A DNA stretch of 64,000 nt, from contig DGAU01000014.1 of assembly GCA_002384055.1 (NCBI GenBank), positions 1 through 64,000 of the forward strand, written 5' to 3'. The translations under genes were made by a program, and so were the position numbers. Positions 36,051-44,906 of the stretch are shown piece by piece. The stretch comes from Flavobacteriaceae bacterium UBA4022 (GTDB taxonomy: Bacteria > Bacteroidota > Bacteroidia > Flavobacteriales > Flavobacteriaceae). The notes under the pieces are model-generated. The model ran no database searches. It was given only the letters and a program-made list of their open reading frames with translations, and had not been told where the DNA came from. How positions within the stretch are numbered: position 1 is the stretch's first letter; each line of letters starts with the position of its first letter.

Positions 36051-36293
36051 GGGTGTTTGCAGATCTGCCTTGGTCATTATAGGCAATTGGCTCCAAGGTG
36101 TTTGGGCTCCAGAAGGCACAAGTTTTTGGTAATAGGGCGTATGGGCCAAGTGGTGCGCAACAATAGCATCCCTGGCCGTTTGTTGGCGCGCTTCAAAAGC
36201 TACCGGATCTAACAATGCAAGACCCGCCAGGTCTTTTGTTGCTTGTTTTATGGGGTAGCCTTGTCGTTCTAATGACCAATCAAACCAATTCAT
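35958..36293 (-). pseudogene. Truncated CapK/phenylacetate-CoA ligase-like gene (5' fragment)
   Basis: Starting at ATG 36293, the first about 100 residues match CapK-type adenylating proteins of flavobacterial polysaccharide loci: AIVAHHLAHTPYYQKLV, LPIMTKADLQTPLKQRL and HQHKTSG. KTSG is the beginning of the conserved TSGSSG phosphate loop. After the G the sequence departs (ILLIFVGNV, stop). This is where the truncated GT2 gene of the opposite strand ends, so both fragments share one breakpoint. Intact members are about 430-450 residues, so about three quarters is missing. Confidence 0.85.
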
Positions 36294-36380
36294 GGGTGTA
36301 GATTTATGGCCGAAAATTAAACATTTAATTCCGCTTCGACCTAGCCAGGGACCATGAGATTTTTTGAAAAATCTACTCAA

Positions 36381-36418
36381 GGGCATGCCCTCTTTCTGCA
36401 GGCAAACCGCTATTTTTG
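36381..36418 (+). promoter_or_regulatory. Putative purD promoter with upstream palindrome
   Basis: TATTTTTG (36411-36418) matches TAnnTTTG and ends 21 bp before the purD ATG. A perfect 10-bp palindrome, GGGCATGCCC (36381-36390), lies 20 bp upstream of it, near where a -33 element or operator would be. An AT-rich hairpin (36357-36374) lies further upstream. No standard -33 TTG is seen. The rest of 36294-36439 shows nothing else I recognise. Confidence 0.5.
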
Positions 36419-36439
36419 TTCCTTAAACACTGCTGAGTT

Positions 36440-37711
36440 ATGAATATTCTTGTCTTAGGATCTGGTGGACGCGAACACGCCTTTGCCACTCAATTGGCCA
36501 AAAGCCCTCAATGTGACGCGCTTTTTGTGGCACCAGGAAATGCGGGTACGCGCGAGTTGGCCACAAACCTGCCCATTGCGGTGACCGATTTTAACGCCAT
36601 TAAGGAAGCGGTCTTGCAACACGCTATAGACATGGTTGTTGTGGGCCCCGAAGATCCACTAGTACAAGGTATTTATGATTTTTTCAAGGCCGACCAAGAC
36701 TTAAACAAGGTGATGGTTATTGGCCCTTCGGCACAAGGCGCTGAGCTCGAAGGGAGCAAGGAGCGCGCCAAAGAATTTATGGCAGCACACCAGATTCCCA
36801 CTGCGGCCTACCAAAGTTTTACAGCCAAAACCTTAGCACAAGGCAAAGCCTTTTTAGCCACAATGAACCCACCCTATGTGCTTAAGGCCGATGGGTTAGC
36901 TGCCGGAAAGGGAGTGCTTATTTTGGACAATCTCTTGGAAGCACAGCAAGAATTAGAGCTGATGCTTGCCAAAGCCAAATTTGGTAAGGCGAGCGAAAAA
37001 GTAGTGGTCGAGGCTTTTTTGAGCGGGATAGAATTGAGCGTATTTGTATTGACTGACGGGACATCGTACAAGGTTTTGCCCACGGCAAAAGACTACAAAC
37101 GTATCGGCGAAGCAGACCAAGGCCTCAACACCGGAGGCATGGGGGCTATTTCACCAGTGCCTTTTGCCGACCAGGCCTTTATGGAAAAAATAGAGACCCG
37201 TATCGTAAAGCCTACAGTTGATGGGCTCAAAAAGGAAGGCATCATCTACGAAGGCTTTGTATTTATTGGATTGATCAAGGTCGGCGATGATCCTTTTGTG
37301 ATTGAGTATAATGTGCGCATGGGAGATCCAGAAACGGAAGCGGTTTTGCCTAGGATAAAAACTGATTTGGTGACTTTGCTCGCGGCTACGGCTCAAAAAA
37401 CACTCAGCGCGGTGACCCTAGAGATTGATGAGCGCGCTGCAGCAACCATCATGGCTGTTTCAGGGGGTTATCCCGAGGCTTATGAAAAAGGGAAGGTCAT
37501 TGATGGCTTGTCGCAAAATCAGGAGGCATTGGTGTTTCATGCAGGAACAACAGACGACGGTCCAAATGTGGTGACTAACGGCGGGCGGGTTTTGGCCGTA
37601 ACCTCATTAGACAAGGATTTCCGAGAGGCCATAAAAAAATCTTACCAAACACTAGAACAAATTTCGTTTGATAAGATGTATTTCCGAAGGGATATAGGGT
37701 TTGACCTCTAA
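36440..37711 (+). CDS. purD: Phosphoribosylamine--glycine ligase (GAR synthetase)
   Basis: Second step of purine synthesis: phosphoribosylamine, glycine and ATP give GAR. The 423-residue ATP-grasp enzyme begins NILVLGSGGREHAFA and has VLKADGLAAGKGVL, the GLNTGGMGAISPVP signature and EYNVRMGDPETEAVL near residue 290. Full length and intact. Its stop overlaps the convergent DUF6341 stop by 4 bp. Confidence 0.97.
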   Translation: MNILVLGSGGREHAFATQLAKSPQCDALFVAPGNAGTRELATNLPIAVTDFNAIKEAVLQHAIDMVVVGPEDPLVQGIYDFFKADQDLNKVMVIGPSAQGAELEGSKERAKEFMAAHQIPTAAYQSFTAKTLAQGKAFLATMNPPYVLKADGLAAGKGVLILDNLLEAQQELELMLAKAKFGKASEKVVVEAFLSGIELSVFVLTDGTSYKVLPTAKDYKRIGEADQGLNTGGMGAISPVPFADQAFMEKIETRIVKPTVDGLKKEGIIYEGFVFIGLIKVGDDPFVIEYNVRMGDPETEAVLPRIKTDLVTLLAATAQKTLSAVTLEIDERAAATIMAVSGGYPEAYEKGKVIDGLSQNQEALVFHAGTTDDGPNVVTNGGRVLAVTSLDKDFREAIKKSYQTLEQISFDKMYFRRDIGFDL

Positions 37712-37950
37712 GAGTCGCCCAAATAAGAATGTGCGGTTTGGGTAGTGTCTTCTTCTCCACTGGCGTTGAATTGAGACAATTGCTTCATCCAATAGTAAAA
37801 AGCGGCGAAAAAGATCCCGATAAATAACCAAGACATAAAGTTCGCACCCCACCAAGACTGTGGTTCAAGGTTTCGTAGCGCATTAAAAAGGGGAAACAAT
37901 AAGGCGTCTGCTAAAGATTCGATACCCTCAAAAAAAGCTTTAAATGTCAT
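37708..37950 (-). CDS. DUF6341-like small membrane protein
   Basis: An 80-residue protein with one strong hydrophobic segment (about 35-56), a Ser-Trp-Trp-Gly-Ala-Asn motif just before it, and an acidic tail ending in AHSYLGDS. This fits DUF6341, found beside purD and the DUF6427 gene in Flavobacteriia; the function is unknown. I chose the ATG at 37950 (Met-Thr-Phe-Lys-Ala-Phe-Phe-Glu-Gly-Ile); longer readings overlap the divergent gene. Confidence 0.75.
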   Translation of the reverse strand: MTFKAFFEGIESLADALLFPLFNALRNLEPQSWWGANFMSWLFIGIFFAAFYYWMKQLSQFNASGEEDTTQTAHSYLGDS

Positions 37951-37990
37951 AAGACCTATATTTAGGGTGTAAAAATAGAAATTCACACGC

Positions 37991-38923
37991 ATGCTGACAA
38001 GTTTTTTTGGTAAATCTACCACAATTAATTACCTATTACTGGCGCTTCTTATTCCGGCGACCCTGATCACCAAAGGGCTAAATGACCCAGGCATCAATTT
38101 GCAGGCCAGCACTTTGGCTTATGGAGCCCTGGTCATCCTACTGATGGTTCTGGCGTTTTTGCTCTATGATTTTATTTTAAGAAAAAACAAACTGACCCAG
38201 TCCAACACTTACGGCGCGCTTCTTTTTTCTTCTTTTTTACTCACCCATTACCAGAACGACAACATAGAGATTTACTTCGCCCTGATTGGCGCACTACTTT
38301 TTTACCGCCGCATCTATAGCCTAACCAACGAAGCTGCCATTGAAAAGAAAATTTGGGACGCTGGTTTTTGGGTGTTCGTACTGGCATTAATTTATCCTTG
38401 GGCGCTTTTCTTGTTGGCCCCCTTAGCGATTGCGATAGGCAGCCTCAATCAATTTTCTTGGCGATTTGCGGTTATTCCTTTTTTGGCGGGAATTGCTGTG
38501 ACGATGCTGACCTTGGCGTATGCCGCAATGGATCCTGATATGGGTTTTGTTTTGGCGCTTCTTCCTTTAGCCAAGAGCACACCATTGGTTTGGCACTGGC
38601 CGGAACAAACCTGGCTTATAGCGCTATTTGGGGTTGGGTGTTTTGCCGTTATTTTGGGTGCGTGGCGCTTGACGAAGTCTCGTCAAGACGCCTCTAGAGC
38701 CAGCAGAACCCACATCCAATGGACCTTGTATATGGCAGCGTTGGGCCTGGTTATTATGGGGCTTAACACCTCATCGCCTTACGCGGTTTTTTTGCTTTTA
38801 GTGGCGCCTCAAGTCACGATCATCCTGGTCAGTGTTTTAGAAGGCCAGCGCAATCGGGTAGTGAAAGAGCTGATGATTCTGGGGATACTGCTATTGCCCA
38901 TTATCGAATTCCTCCTAAAATAA
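37991..38923 (+). CDS. DUF6427-like polytopic membrane protein
   Basis: A 310-residue inner-membrane protein with about eight to nine hydrophobic segments; it begins MLTSFFGKSTTINYLLLALL. It matches my recollection of DUF6427, typically encoded next to DUF6341 and purD. The function is unknown. It is divergent from DUF6341 with 40 bp between them; both directions contain TAnnTTTA near-matches to the -7 box. Confidence 0.7.
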   Translation: MLTSFFGKSTTINYLLLALLIPATLITKGLNDPGINLQASTLAYGALVILLMVLAFLLYDFILRKNKLTQSNTYGALLFSSFLLTHYQNDNIEIYFALIGALLFYRRIYSLTNEAAIEKKIWDAGFWVFVLALIYPWALFLLAPLAIAIGSLNQFSWRFAVIPFLAGIAVTMLTLAYAAMDPDMGFVLALLPLAKSTPLVWHWPEQTWLIALFGVGCFAVILGAWRLTKSRQDASRASRTHIQWTLYMAALGLVIMGLNTSSPYAVFLLLVAPQVTIILVSVLEGQRNRVVKELMILGILLLPIIEFLLK

Positions 38924-38925
38924 AG

Positions 38926-38933
38926 TATCTTTG
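38926..38933 (+). promoter_or_regulatory. Putative -7 promoter element for the DUF4254 gene
   Basis: TATCTTTG matches TAnnTTTG, directly after the DUF6427 stop and 48 bp before the ATG at 38982. It supports that ATG over an upstream TTG at 38931, which lies inside the element. Confidence 0.45.
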
Positions 38934-38981
38934 ACCCGAGATCAAAAACCCGTTTGTAAACCGTTTAATCAAATCGTGTCT

Positions 38982-39590
38982 ATGTTTACCCAAAAAGCAC
39001 TGTCCATTTTTCAAGAAGTGATTCAGCAGTATCATGTTTTGGACGACCCCTACCAGTCTTTTGCCAACCCCTATAGTCGCGAGACGGATCTATTAGACCA
39101 CTTACTCTATCGCAAATGCTGGATCGACACCGTTCAGTGGCACTACGAAGACATCATTCGTGACCCAGAAATTGACCCAGTTGCCGCACTCACCCTCAAA
39201 CGCCAAATCGATGCGTCAAATCAAGACCGCACCGATATGGTGGAATATTTGGACGGCTATTTTCTTGACACCTACAAAGACGTCACCCCTTCAAACCAGG
39301 CAACCATCAACACAGAAAGCCCTGCTTGGGGGGTAGACCGCCTCTCTATTTTGGCTTTAAAAGTATACCACATGGATCAAGAAGCGACCCGCAAAGACGC
39401 TTCCCAGACACATCAGGCGGCCTGTCAGGCCAAGCTAGATGTTTTGTTGACCCAGCGGCTAGATTTGACTTCTGCCATTGAGCAGTTGTTGACCGATATT
39501 GCTTCTGGAACAAAATACATGAAGGTGTATAAGCAAATGAAGATGTACAACGACGATGAGTTGAACCCGGTCCTGCGCGCCCAAAAATAA
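38982..39590 (+). CDS. DUF4254-like protein
   Basis: A 202-residue soluble protein. Visible conserved stretches include NPYSRETDLLDHLLYRKCWIDTVQWHYEDIIRDPEID (split by normal variation) and KRQIDASNQDRTDMVEYLD, which fit DUF4254. I know this family as a neighbour of heptosyltransferase-like genes in Bacteroidota; no activity is established to my knowledge. The family 9 glycosyltransferase follows after 3 bp, so they are likely coexpressed. Confidence 0.8.
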   Translation: MFTQKALSIFQEVIQQYHVLDDPYQSFANPYSRETDLLDHLLYRKCWIDTVQWHYEDIIRDPEIDPVAALTLKRQIDASNQDRTDMVEYLDGYFLDTYKDVTPSNQATINTESPAWGVDRLSILALKVYHMDQEATRKDASQTHQAACQAKLDVLLTQRLDLTSAIEQLLTDIASGTKYMKVYKQMKMYNDDELNPVLRAQK

Positions 39591-39593
39591 CAA

Positions 39594-40652
39594 GTGAATT
39601 CGACCCCAAAACATATCGCTGTGATCCGACTTTCGGCTATGGGCGATGTGGCCATGTTGGTCCCGGTGGTTTTAGCCTTGATAAAGGCCCAGCCGGAAAT
39701 AAAAATAACATTGATTTCTCGAAGCCGTTTCGCCCCTATTTTTGCAGGAATTGGCCAAGTCCAATTTATGGCTGCTGAGGTCAATGGAAAGCATAAAGGC
39801 GTCGTTGGCTTGTGGCGCTTAGCCAAAGCCATTAAAAAAACAAACCCTGATGCTGTTGCTGATCTGCACCATGTCCTGCGCAGTCATGTGGTGCGTTTGT
39901 TTTTAAAATGGAGTGGCCTGCCTGTAGCGACGCTTTTTAAAGGCCGTCAAGAAAAACAAAAGATTACGAAGAACTTTGATCCCAAAACCCCCTGGCTCAC
40001 GTCGTCACATGAGCGTTATGCTGCCGTTTTTCGCAGCTTAGGCCTCACGGTTGACCTCACGCCCCATTTGGTGGCGAACCATAAGGTCCCAAAGGACGAT
40101 CAAGCCACACAATTGCGCGACAATTTGCCGCGACCATTAATCGGAATCGCCCCATTTGCAGCTTTCCCCGGAAAGGCATATCCTGAGGCGATGATGCGCC
40201 AGTTAATTACCGAAGTGTCACAGAAATGGAAAGGAACGATACTGTTGTTTGGCGGGCCAGGCAAAGAACAAAACACATTGAATCAATGGTCCCAAGACCA
40301 CGAACAGGTCCGCAATTGTGCAGGCAGCGGAACCTTTGCTCAAGAACTTATGTTGCTTCAAGAGCTCGACGTGATGATCGCAATGGACAGTGGCAACGGA
40401 CATTTAGCGGCAAACTTTGGCCTACCTGTAATCACACTTTGGGGGGTAACCCACCCGTGTTTTGGATTTGCGCCGTTTGCACAACCAGCAGAAAACCAAC
40501 TGTGTGCTGACCGCACGCATTTTCCTAAAATCCCCACCTCTGTCTATGGGAAAGAAATGCCAGAAGGCTATGACAAAGCGATGGAAACCATTATCCCTGA
40601 AATGGTGATCAATAGGCTATCTGACATTCTCGACAAAACCAACACCCCTTAG
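39594..40652 (+). CDS. Family 9 glycosyltransferase (heptosyltransferase-like)
   Basis: A 352-residue GT-B enzyme of the LPS heptosyltransferase family, starting HIAVIRLSAMGDVAMLVPV and with IGIAPFAAFPGKAYPEAMM and MIAMDSGNGHLAANFGLPVITLWG, the usual donor-binding pattern. It is likely to act on the LPS core. GTG start; no ATG is near the start. The stop overlaps that of the convergent reductase by 4 bp. Confidence 0.92.
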   Translation: MNSTPKHIAVIRLSAMGDVAMLVPVVLALIKAQPEIKITLISRSRFAPIFAGIGQVQFMAAEVNGKHKGVVGLWRLAKAIKKTNPDAVADLHHVLRSHVVRLFLKWSGLPVATLFKGRQEKQKITKNFDPKTPWLTSSHERYAAVFRSLGLTVDLTPHLVANHKVPKDDQATQLRDNLPRPLIGIAPFAAFPGKAYPEAMMRQLITEVSQKWKGTILLFGGPGKEQNTLNQWSQDHEQVRNCAGSGTFAQELMLLQELDVMIAMDSGNGHLAANFGLPVITLWGVTHPCFGFAPFAQPAENQLCADRTHFPKIPTSVYGKEMPEGYDKAMETIIPEMVINRLSDILDKTNTP

Positions 40653-41695
40653 ACGTTGTCGTAGTCAATGGAAATTACATCAGATTCAGCCAATGCTTGA
40701 CAAGTCAAAATAAGCCCTTCAGCCACTTCGCTGTCGGTCAAAATCTGATTTTTGATCATGGTGGCCTTTCCTTCGGTCACTCGGGCAATACAGGAACTGC
40801 ACACCCCGCCTTGACAGCTGTACGGCGGATCCAAGTCTTTGGCCAAAACCGCATCTAAAATCGGCGCATCCTTATTTATCACAAAAGTGTCGGTTACCCC
40901 ATCCAAAACCACCCTTAGCGTGCTTTGGCCCTGCGCGCTTTCTGTGGGCTCTTGTGCTACAGAGAAAAACAATTCGTAGTGTATGTTTGTGGAGGTGCCA
41001 CCAAATTCTTGCAGGACCTCTTTTAAAACCACGATCATGGCTTCAGGCCCACAAAGGAAGAACTGGTCGAATTTCGTGTCGGCGTACTCTTGCTTCATAA
41101 GGTGTCGCACAGTGCTGGCTTCAATGCGCCCAAATCGAGCTCCTTCTAGGGTTTCTCTACTATAGAAAGAAACCAGAGAAAATCTATCAGGGTAGGTGTT
41201 TTTTAAGTCTGCGAGATCTTCAGCGAACATGGTTTCTGCTTTATTCTGGTTGCCATACACAAGTGTAAATTTGGCATGAGGTGCCTGGGTCAGAACGGAG
41301 CGAATCATGCTCATGATTGGGGTGATACCGCTGCCCGCGGCAAAGGCCATATAATGGCTTTGGTCAGCAGCATCTGGTTGCAGTATAAAACGCCCTTCTG
41401 GCGGGAGAACCTTTATGGTATCTCCAACACTTAATTTGTCGTGGGCCCAATTAGAAAACACGCCTTGATCGACTCTTTTGATGGCGACAGCCCATTCTTG
41501 TGCACGGGGCGCGCTGCACAAGGAATATGAGCGGCGGATTTCTTGGCTATTAATCTCTTGAACAAGGGTTATGTATTGCCCAGGGATGAATTGAAATTGT
41601 CGCGCGAGCTCTTCGGGCATTTCGAATTGGAGCACAAGCGCATTTTTGGTCAATTGGGCTTTGTGGGTGACCTTTAAGGAATACTCAGGTTGCAT
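40649..41695 (-). CDS. PaaE-like ferredoxin reductase (FAD, NAD(P), 2Fe-2S)
   Basis: A 348-residue three-domain electron-transfer protein. The FAD domain has RSYSLCSAP, the NAD(P) domain GSGITPIMSMIRS and the C-terminal plant-type ferredoxin domain CQGGVCSSCIARV with a final LTCQA, providing all four cysteines. The layout is that of phenylacetyl-CoA epoxidase reductase PaaE and related hydroxylase reductases. No paaABCD genes are in the window, so its partner is unknown; the alkB-like gene about 39 kb away is a speculative partner. It has its own putative promoter. Confidence 0.88.
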   Translation of the reverse strand: MQPEYSLKVTHKAQLTKNALVLQFEMPEELARQFQFIPGQYITLVQEINSQEIRRSYSLCSAPRAQEWAVAIKRVDQGVFSNWAHDKLSVGDTIKVLPPEGRFILQPDAADQSHYMAFAAGSGITPIMSMIRSVLTQAPHAKFTLVYGNQNKAETMFAEDLADLKNTYPDRFSLVSFYSRETLEGARFGRIEASTVRHLMKQEYADTKFDQFFLCGPEAMIVVLKEVLQEFGGTSTNIHYELFFSVAQEPTESAQGQSTLRVVLDGVTDTFVINKDAPILDAVLAKDLDPPYSCQGGVCSSCIARVTEGKATMIKNQILTDSEVAEGLILTCQALAESDVISIDYDNV

Positions 41696-41708
41696 CTCTA
41701 TTTTTTTT

Positions 41709-41742
41709 CAAAAATACAAATCCTTGGCTTTAAACAGGACAA
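41709..41742 (-). promoter_or_regulatory. Putative promoter for the PaaE-like reductase
   Basis: Minus-strand TATTTTTG (41709-41716) matches the -7 consensus, and TTG at 41740-41742 lies 23 bp upstream, within the reported -33 spacing. The -7 box is 13 bp before the ATG. Confidence 0.6.
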
Positions 41743-41776
41743 CAGCCCCGGGATATTCGGCTGTTTTTTGAGCCAA
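41724..41776. other. Nested stem-loop in the reductase/sprE intergenic region
   Basis: Inner arms AACAGCC (41741-41747) and GGCTGTT (41759-41765) pair, followed by a T-run. Outer arms TTGGCT (41724-41729) and AGCCAA (41771-41776) also pair. AAACAG (41732-41737) can compete for the same right arm. On the plus strand it resembles an intrinsic terminator, but no rightward gene ends here. The rest of the 186-bp gap shows no clear sprE promoter. Confidence 0.5.
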
Positions 41777-41881
41777 ATAGAGTCACTTATCAAAAAGAAT
41801 GGTATTTTTACCCTCCTATGCTTTTATAGAAATACTAAATGCAAAGCTTTATAAGTTATCATATCATATAACAAGCGCTGA

Positions 41882-44434
41882 GTGAATCGATTCCATAAAT
41901 ATCTTGTTGCATTGCTTTCTGTGGTGGTTTTGCTTTCTTGTTCGAGAAAGAAAAACACGTTTCTTACCCGAAATGTCCACGCGGTTACGGCAGAATATAA
42001 CGCCATTTTTAATGGCGATGTTGCTTTGGTTAGTGGAAACGAAGAACTCTCGGCGACCTACCGAGATAATTTTTGGGAGGTTTTGCCCGTAGAGCGCTTT
42101 GAACTTAAAGAAGCCGTTCTAAAACCCAACGAAAAAGGGAACCCTCATTTTGAGCGTGCTGAAGAAAAAGCCGCAAAAGCAATTCAGAAACACGCGGTCT
42201 ATCTCAATGGGAAGGAATATAATCCACAAATTGACGAGGCTTATATGTTGTTGGGGAAGGCCCGCTATTACGCCCAACGATTTGTGCCCGCATTGGATGC
42301 GTTTAACTTTATCCTGAATCGATACCCCACAAGCAACAGCATTAATCAGGCCAGAATGTGGAAGGCAAAGACCAACATTCAAATGGGTAACGAAGAGGGG
42401 GCTCTTGCCGAACTCAACGAATTATTTAGCAAAGACGGGCTATCCGAAGAAGATCGTGCCGACGCGGCAGCCATCATGGCCCAGGCCTATATTAACCTAG
42501 ACACGCTCCAAGGGGCATTGCCCCAAATTAAGCTGGCAGCATCTTTGGTAATAGATAAAGAGCTCAAGGGCCGATATGCCTTTATTAAAGGGCAAATTTA
42601 TAACCGATTAGGCCTCAAAGACAGCGCAGACCTGGCTTTTCAGGAAGTAATTGATCTCAAGCGCGCGACTTCAAGAACCTACTACATACACTCGTTTTTA
42701 GAACAAATACGCAACTTCGACTATCGCCAAGCAGACACTTTGGCCCTCACGGAGTTGTTAATGGATTTGGGTCAAGACCGCGAAAACAGACCCTTTAAGG
42801 ATGTTATCTTCCACGAAACAGGCAATGTGTATCGCATCATGAAAGGCACGGATAGCGCCGTGGCTTACTACAACAGATCGATTGAGAATTACAGCCAGAA
42901 CCAGCCCTTGCAAGCCCGTAATTACGGAACATTGGCGGATATTAGTTTCGAGCAGGCCAATTACCGAACCGCGGGCAAATATTACGACAGCACTTTGACG
43001 TTTCTCAAGGAGAATTCACGCCCTTGGCGAAGAATGAAAAAGCGATTGGACAATTTAGCAGACGTTATTAAATATGAAGACATCGCTAATAAAAACGATT
43101 CAATACTGCGGCTTGTCGCCATGAATGACCAAGAGCGATTGGCTTATTTTACCGCATATACCGAAGAATTGATTGCTCAGGCGAAAGAGGATTCTATTGC
43201 TACAGCCAAAACCAAACGACGCGAAGAAAACAAGGAGTTTTACGAGAAGCAATCCAGCAAAAATGCAGGCAGCAACGAGTTATTTTATTTTTACAACAGC
43301 ACAGCGGTGGCCTATGGTCGTCAAGAATTCAAAAAAACCTGGGGCAACAGAAAGCTCGAAGATAATTGGCGCAACGATTCTAAGGCCATCAATATGGGCG
43401 CAGACCAGCTTTTTGTTGAAGAAGAAGGCTTGAGCATTGCCTCCCGGACCATTATGGACCCCAACACCTACATGGGGAGAATTCCATCGGATTCCATCGT
43501 GATCGATTCATTGAAGCGCACCCGAAATTTTGCGTATTACCAACTTGGGGTCGTGTACAAGGAAAAATTCCGTGAATACCAGCGCGCCATTGACAAGCTA
43601 GAAGGATTGTTGGCCTATGGGCCACAGGAGCGCTTGATTCTGCCTTCAAAATATAATTTGTATAAAATCTACATAACCATTGACGATGCTCTTGCGGCAG
43701 AACGATTGAAAAACGACATCATTACCAACCATCCCGAATCCCGCTATGCCGAAATATTGAGGAACCCACAAACCCAATTGACAACGGATTCTTCGAGCCC
43801 TGAGTTCAAATATAAAGCACTTTATCGCCAGTTTGAAAACGGCGAATATGCCGCGGTTTTGGCCCTATGTGAGGACTACATGAACCGTTACCAAGGCAAC
43901 GACATTATTCCAAAACTCGAGTTGTTAAAAGCCACAACACTATCCTTTACAGAGGGTTTTGAAGCCTATAAGAACGCCATTAATTTTGTGGCACTTACCT
44001 ATCCACAGTCTCCAGAAGGCAAACAAGCCCAAAACATTTACACCCAGGTATTGCCTAATATTTCATCCCCAGCGTTCACTGCAGACGGGAGCGCGTTTAA
44101 GGTCGTCTATCCCTTTTTGACGGCAGACGCTGAAGCAGGCGAGCAATACCTAACAAGGCTGGTTGAAGCCCTAGAAAACTATCCAAGAGAAAAACTTGAT
44201 GTAAGTCGAGACTATTACAGCAATGATCAGTTTTTTGTTGTAATTCATGGCTTAAAATCAGCACTCGGAGCACAAGGCTTCGCCGAAACCCTAGCGGGGC
44301 TAAAAAAACACCAACTCAAAGCGCCTTATTTTGTTTTAGCGACAGAAAACTATCGGGTGGTACAGTTGCACAAAAACTTAGCGGCCTACCGCCAATTAAA
44401 AAACCCGGCACAGCCCTCGCCCCTTCAGAAATAA
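41882..44434 (+). CDS. sprE: Type IX secretion lipoprotein SprE/PorW
   Basis: An 850-residue TPR-rich lipoprotein. The GTG start gives a signal peptide with the lipobox LLSC at about 17-20, followed by SRKKNTFLTRNVHAVTAEYN, FNG and DNFWEVLPVERFE, which match the start of SprE/PorW proteins of the type IX secretion system and gliding machinery. Many TPR-like helices follow (about residues 90-400 and 560-780). SprE is needed for T9SS function in Flavobacterium johnsoniae. The gene is followed closely by a bactofilin gene (8 bp). Confidence 0.9.
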   Translation: MNRFHKYLVALLSVVVLLSCSRKKNTFLTRNVHAVTAEYNAIFNGDVALVSGNEELSATYRDNFWEVLPVERFELKEAVLKPNEKGNPHFERAEEKAAKAIQKHAVYLNGKEYNPQIDEAYMLLGKARYYAQRFVPALDAFNFILNRYPTSNSINQARMWKAKTNIQMGNEEGALAELNELFSKDGLSEEDRADAAAIMAQAYINLDTLQGALPQIKLAASLVIDKELKGRYAFIKGQIYNRLGLKDSADLAFQEVIDLKRATSRTYYIHSFLEQIRNFDYRQADTLALTELLMDLGQDRENRPFKDVIFHETGNVYRIMKGTDSAVAYYNRSIENYSQNQPLQARNYGTLADISFEQANYRTAGKYYDSTLTFLKENSRPWRRMKKRLDNLADVIKYEDIANKNDSILRLVAMNDQERLAYFTAYTEELIAQAKEDSIATAKTKRREENKEFYEKQSSKNAGSNELFYFYNSTAVAYGRQEFKKTWGNRKLEDNWRNDSKAINMGADQLFVEEEGLSIASRTIMDPNTYMGRIPSDSIVIDSLKRTRNFAYYQLGVVYKEKFREYQRAIDKLEGLLAYGPQERLILPSKYNLYKIYITIDDALAAERLKNDIITNHPESRYAEILRNPQTQLTTDSSSPEFKYKALYRQFENGEYAAVLALCEDYMNRYQGNDIIPKLELLKATTLSFTEGFEAYKNAINFVALTYPQSPEGKQAQNIYTQVLPNISSPAFTADGSAFKVVYPFLTADAEAGEQYLTRLVEALENYPREKLDVSRDYYSNDQFFVVIHGLKSALGAQGFAETLAGLKKHQLKAPYFVLATENYRVVQLHKNLAAYRQLKNPAQPSPLQK

Positions 44435-44442
44435 AACGTATC

Positions 44443-44901
44443 ATGTTTAGCGAGAAAAAACAAAAAGAGCATATGGAACCATCAGTAGGTCAGAACAGGA
44501 TTAATGAAGGCACAAAACTTGTTGGAGACGTTCAGTCTTCAGGATTTTTTAGAATTGATGGAATTATAGAAGGCACCATCGAAAGGCCATCGAAAGTTGT
44601 TTTGGGTAAATCCGGACAAATCAAAGGAAAGTTAGTTTGTGGCGACGCAGACATTGAAGGTTGTTTCGAAGGGGAGCTACAGGTCTCAGGAACCCTCACC
44701 CTTAAGGCCTCTGCACGAATCCAAGGTCAAGTGGTTGTTGGAAAACTATCGGTCGAACCCGGAGCCATTTTTAATGGGACGTGTAGCATGCACACAGAGC
44801 CAAAAACCAATCAACCTGCCGCCAACACATCAAAGGGCAGCCTTTTTGACCGGGCAAATCGCCTCAAAAAAACCAATCCTTCCGAAACCACAAGCGTTTA
44901 A
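44443..44901 (+). CDS. Bactofilin (polymer-forming cytoskeletal protein)
   Basis: A 152-residue bactofilin. The central domain (about 25-115) consists of beta-helical repeats such as GFFRIDGIIEGTI and GKSGQIKGKLVCGDADIEG, flanked by disordered tails. Bactofilins polymerise beneath membranes. It sits between sprE and the ATP synthase genes; 5 bp before atpZ-like. Confidence 0.93.
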   Translation: MFSEKKQKEHMEPSVGQNRINEGTKLVGDVQSSGFFRIDGIIEGTIERPSKVVLGKSGQIKGKLVCGDADIEGCFEGELQVSGTLTLKASARIQGQVVVGKLSVEPGAIFNGTCSMHTEPKTNQPAANTSKGSLFDRANRLKKTNPSETTSV

Positions 44902-44906
44902 ACCTT

